In this document: positions 61,089 to 64,000 of the stretch, in pieces
How the letters are laid out: each line of letters opens with the position of its first letter
Numbering within the stretch: position 1 is the stretch's first letter
Assembly: GCA_016713505.1 (NCBI GenBank)
Contig: JADJPA010000001.1
Span: 930,001-994,000 of the forward strand
Origin: Candidatus Competibacteraceae bacterium
GTDB lineage: Bacteria; Pseudomonadota; Gammaproteobacteria; Competibacterales; Competibacteraceae
Length of the DNA stretch: 64,000 nt
Reading direction: 5' to 3'
The notes under the pieces: generated by a model
What the model was told of the DNA's origin: nothing
Seen by the model: only the letters and a program-made list of their open reading frames with translations
The model's database searches: none
Translations under genes and position numbers: made by a program

Positions 61089-61835
61089 ATGGCAGAGCTG
61101 GAAGGCGAAATCGCCTTGGTGACGGGCGCCAGCCGGGGGATCGGCCAAGCCATCGCCCGCGAACTGGGACGGCGGGGAGCGGTTGTCACCGGCACCGCAA
61201 CCACGGACTCCGGCGCGGAAGCGATCGGCCGCGATCTGCGCGAATGCGGCCTCAAGGGGTGCGGCATGAGGTTGGATGCCACCGATCCGGCCTCGGTGGA
61301 CGCGGTGGTCAAGGCCGTGGCTCAGGCGTTCGGCGCGCCGGGCATCCTGGTCAACAACGCCGCTATCACCCGAGATAACTTATTGATGCGCATGAAGGAA
61401 GAGGAATGGACCACCATCCTGGACACCGACCTGACTTCGGTCTACCGGCTGAGCAAGGCGGTGTTGCGGAGCATGATGAAGGCCCAGCGCGGGCGGATCA
61501 TCAACATCACCTCCGTGGTGGGCGTCACCGGCAATCCCGGTCAGACCAACTACGCGGCGGCTAAAGCCGGCATCATCGGCTTCACCAAATCGCTGGCGCG
61601 CGAAGTGGGTTCGCGCAACATCACTGTCAACGCCGTGGCGCCGGGCGCCATCGACACCGATATGACCCGAGCGTTACCGCAAGCGCAACGCGACGCCGTG
61701 ATCGGGACCATTCCGCTGCAACGCCTGGGGACAGCGCAGGAGGTTGCCGAGGCGGTAGCGTTTCTGGCGTCGCCGGCGGCGGCTTACATCACGGGCGAAA
61801 CGTTGCATGTCAACGGCGGGATGTACATGGCCTGA
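61089..61835 (+). CDS. fabG: 3-oxoacyl-ACP reductase
   Basis: A 248-residue SDR. NADPH-binding ALVTGASRGIGQAIARELG, LVNNAAITRDNLL, and the active-site Ser-Tyr-Lys in ITSVVGVTGNPGQTNYAAAKAG are intact. It reduces 3-oxoacyl-ACP in each elongation cycle. GGAGATCAGATC before ATG 61089 marks the start. It lies 19 bases after fabH, in the position normally occupied by fabD. Confidence 0.97.
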   Translation: MAELEGEIALVTGASRGIGQAIARELGRRGAVVTGTATTDSGAEAIGRDLRECGLKGCGMRLDATDPASVDAVVKAVAQAFGAPGILVNNAAITRDNLLMRMKEEEWTTILDTDLTSVYRLSKAVLRSMMKAQRGRIINITSVVGVTGNPGQTNYAAAKAGIIGFTKSLAREVGSRNITVNAVAPGAIDTDMTRALPQAQRDAVIGTIPLQRLGTAQEVAEAVAFLASPAAAYITGETLHVNGGMYMA

Positions 61836-61943
61836 AGCGACGGAGTGCATGGGAGCTATGGCATCCCCGACGCTGTTTTCCATACAATACCCCGCGGTAG
61901 CACCGCGGTTGTCTGCGGCTCACAACTGAGGAATCAAACCATC

Positions 61944-62189
61944 ATGACTGATATCAGCAACATCGAAGCTCGCGTGAAGAAAATCATCATCGAGCAATTG
62001 GGGGTCAAGGAAGAGCAAGTGACCAACGAAGCGTCGTTCGTCGAGGATCTCGGCGCCGACTCCCTGGATACCGTGGAGCTGGTGATGGCCTTGGAGGAAG
62101 AATTTGAGTTGGAAATCCCCGACGAGGATGCCGAGAAGATCACGACAGTGCAGCAGGCGATCGATTATATCGCAACGCATCTCGGGTGA
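61944..62189 (+). CDS. acpP: Acyl carrier protein
   Basis: An 81-residue acidic carrier with the phosphopantetheine attachment Ser40 in DLGADSLDTVELVMALEEEF. The ATG at 61944 is the right start since the shorter frame matches known ACPs (MTDISNIEARVKKIII); a weak AGGAAT lies about 12 bases upstream. It is preceded by a 108-base gap, probably with its own promoter, which would fit its high expression. Confidence 0.98.
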   Translation: MTDISNIEARVKKIIIEQLGVKEEQVTNEASFVEDLGADSLDTVELVMALEEEFELEIPDEDAEKITTVQQAIDYIATHLG

Positions 62190-62294
62190 TCGTGTCCGCC
62201 CTCAGCGGATTGGTTGCAGTCGCCGCGGTCACGGTCGAGGCCATGGAGGATCGCGGCGTCTGGTTGGCGGCGTCATGAGGAAGAGGGGTGTTCC

Positions 62295-63534
<1,240 letters not shown>

Positions 63535-63536
<2 letters not shown>

Positions 63537-63554
63537 GGCGGCCGTTCCCGCCTC
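63535..63554 (+). terminator. Small hairpin at the fabF stop
   Basis: GAGGCGG pairs with CCGCCTC around a 6-base loop, beginning on the fabF stop codon. No T-run follows, so it is probably not a terminator by itself, and mltG lies 60 bases downstream on the same strand. Confidence 0.3.
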
Positions 63555-63614
63555 CAGTGTGGCGGACCGGACCAACGCTGGGCGTCGGTGATCCATGAAA
63601 CCTCTCTTTCCTCC

Positions 63615-64000
63615 ATGTCGTTCCGAAACCGCCTGCTGTTGAGCGTGAGCGTTGTGGCGCTGATCGCGGGATCGGCGCTTTACACCCTCTATGCCGATTA
63701 CCGGCAATTTCTCGATACGCCCTTCCGGGTTCCAGCGGACGGCCCGGTGTTGGCGGTGAAACCGGGCATGGGCATCGGCGATATCGCGCGCGAGTTACCG
63801 GAGCAGCCCGTTTTGCTGCGGTCGGCGCCCTATCTGGAAGTCTATGTCCGGCTGAACGGCTTGGCGGCGCGGCTCAAGGCGGGCGAGTACGCCATCACGT
63901 CCGACACGACTCCGCGCGCTCTGATCGATCAGATCGTGGCCGGGCGGGTCATCCAACATGCCCTGGTCGTGCCGGAGGGTTGGACCTTCCAGCAGTTGCG
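63615..64000 (+). CDS. mltG: Endolytic transglycosylase MltG, truncated by the window edge
   Basis: The first 128 codons of a gene that leaves the window. It encodes one N-terminal membrane helix (LLLSVSVVALIAGSALYTLY) and then the start of the YceG/MltG LysM-like domain: VLAVKPGMGIGDIARELPEQ, YLEVYVRLNGLAARLKAGEY and VVPEGWTFQQL. MltG cleaves nascent glycan strands and limits peptidoglycan length. It is in the usual place after fabF; the catalytic domain is not in the window. Confidence 0.92.
   Translation, partial: MSFRNRLLLSVSVVALIAGSALYTLYADYRQFLDTPFRVPADGPVLAVKPGMGIGDIARELPEQPVLLRSAPYLEVYVRLNGLAARLKAGEYAITSDTTPRALIDQIVAGRVIQHALVVPEGWTFQQL

Overview
The window reads as chromosomal DNA of a GC-rich gammaproteobacterium. 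The main evidence is gene order: gyrA-pheA-hisC-tyrA-aroA-cmk-rpsA-ihfB-lapA-lapB, rne divergent from rluC, and yceF/yceD-rpmF-plsX-fabH-fabG-acpP-fabF-mltG are classical gammaproteobacterial strings. GrxD, Fe-SOD, LpxK/KdsB and ComEA/ComEC fit too. It is not an enteric: serC, msbA, lolE, fabD and pabC are missing from places where relatives often carry them. The genus cannot be fixed from the sequence; an environmental relative of the Chromatiales/Competibacter/Methylococcales area is a guess.

Region 1 (1-18.3 kb) is a mosaic of single genes: a CBS-domain protein, an AT-rich island (about 640-1080), an acyl-CoA dehydrogenase, a DUF72 protein, rnhB-dnaE, and a decayed conflict-type locus (Trypco1 plus trypsin-like protease/NTPase, broken by a frameshift and apparently an internal deletion). 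It continues with a dienoyl-CoA-reductase-like SDR, an FAD oxidoreductase, a Lys/Ala/Pro-rich protein with a carbohydrate-binding-like tail, grxD, an N-acetylglutaminylglutamine-amide type amidotransferase, a BON lipoprotein and sodB.

Region 2 (18.5-21.6 kb) is a four-gene GTPase/Roadblock module: an unknown 338-aa protein, a COG2229-like small GTPase with an atypical G4 motif, a Roadblock protein with an acidic disordered N-terminus, and a separately transcribed 119-aa Roadblock protein followed by a strong terminator. It resembles the GTPase/Roadblock half of actinobacterial conservons without the sensor kinase. It is the best candidate here for an undescribed system.

Region 3 (21.6-31.5 kb) holds a divergent sigma-54 activator and a phospholipid operon homologous to Escherichia coli ynbABCD, in the order ynbC-ynbD-ynbA-ynbB plus a PlsC-type acyltransferase, followed by two membrane-linked GTPases (one with a DUF697/YcjF tail). 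A -24/-12 promoter candidate and spaced upstream repeats lie between activator and operon, suggesting conditional synthesis of an unidentified phospholipid.

Region 4 (31.6-64 kb) is dense housekeeping DNA: gyrA, aromatic amino acid genes, cmk, rpsA, ihfB, lapAB, comEA, a single-permease Lol exporter (lolC/F-lolD), comEC, exbBD, lpxK-ycaR-kdsB, a low-molecular-weight phosphatase, rne, rluC, an S49 peptidase, yceF, yceD, rpmF, and the plsX-fab-acpP cluster running into a truncated mltG at the right edge. Most genes overlap or nearly touch, as in operons. No rRNA, tRNA, CRISPR array or insertion sequence was recognised.
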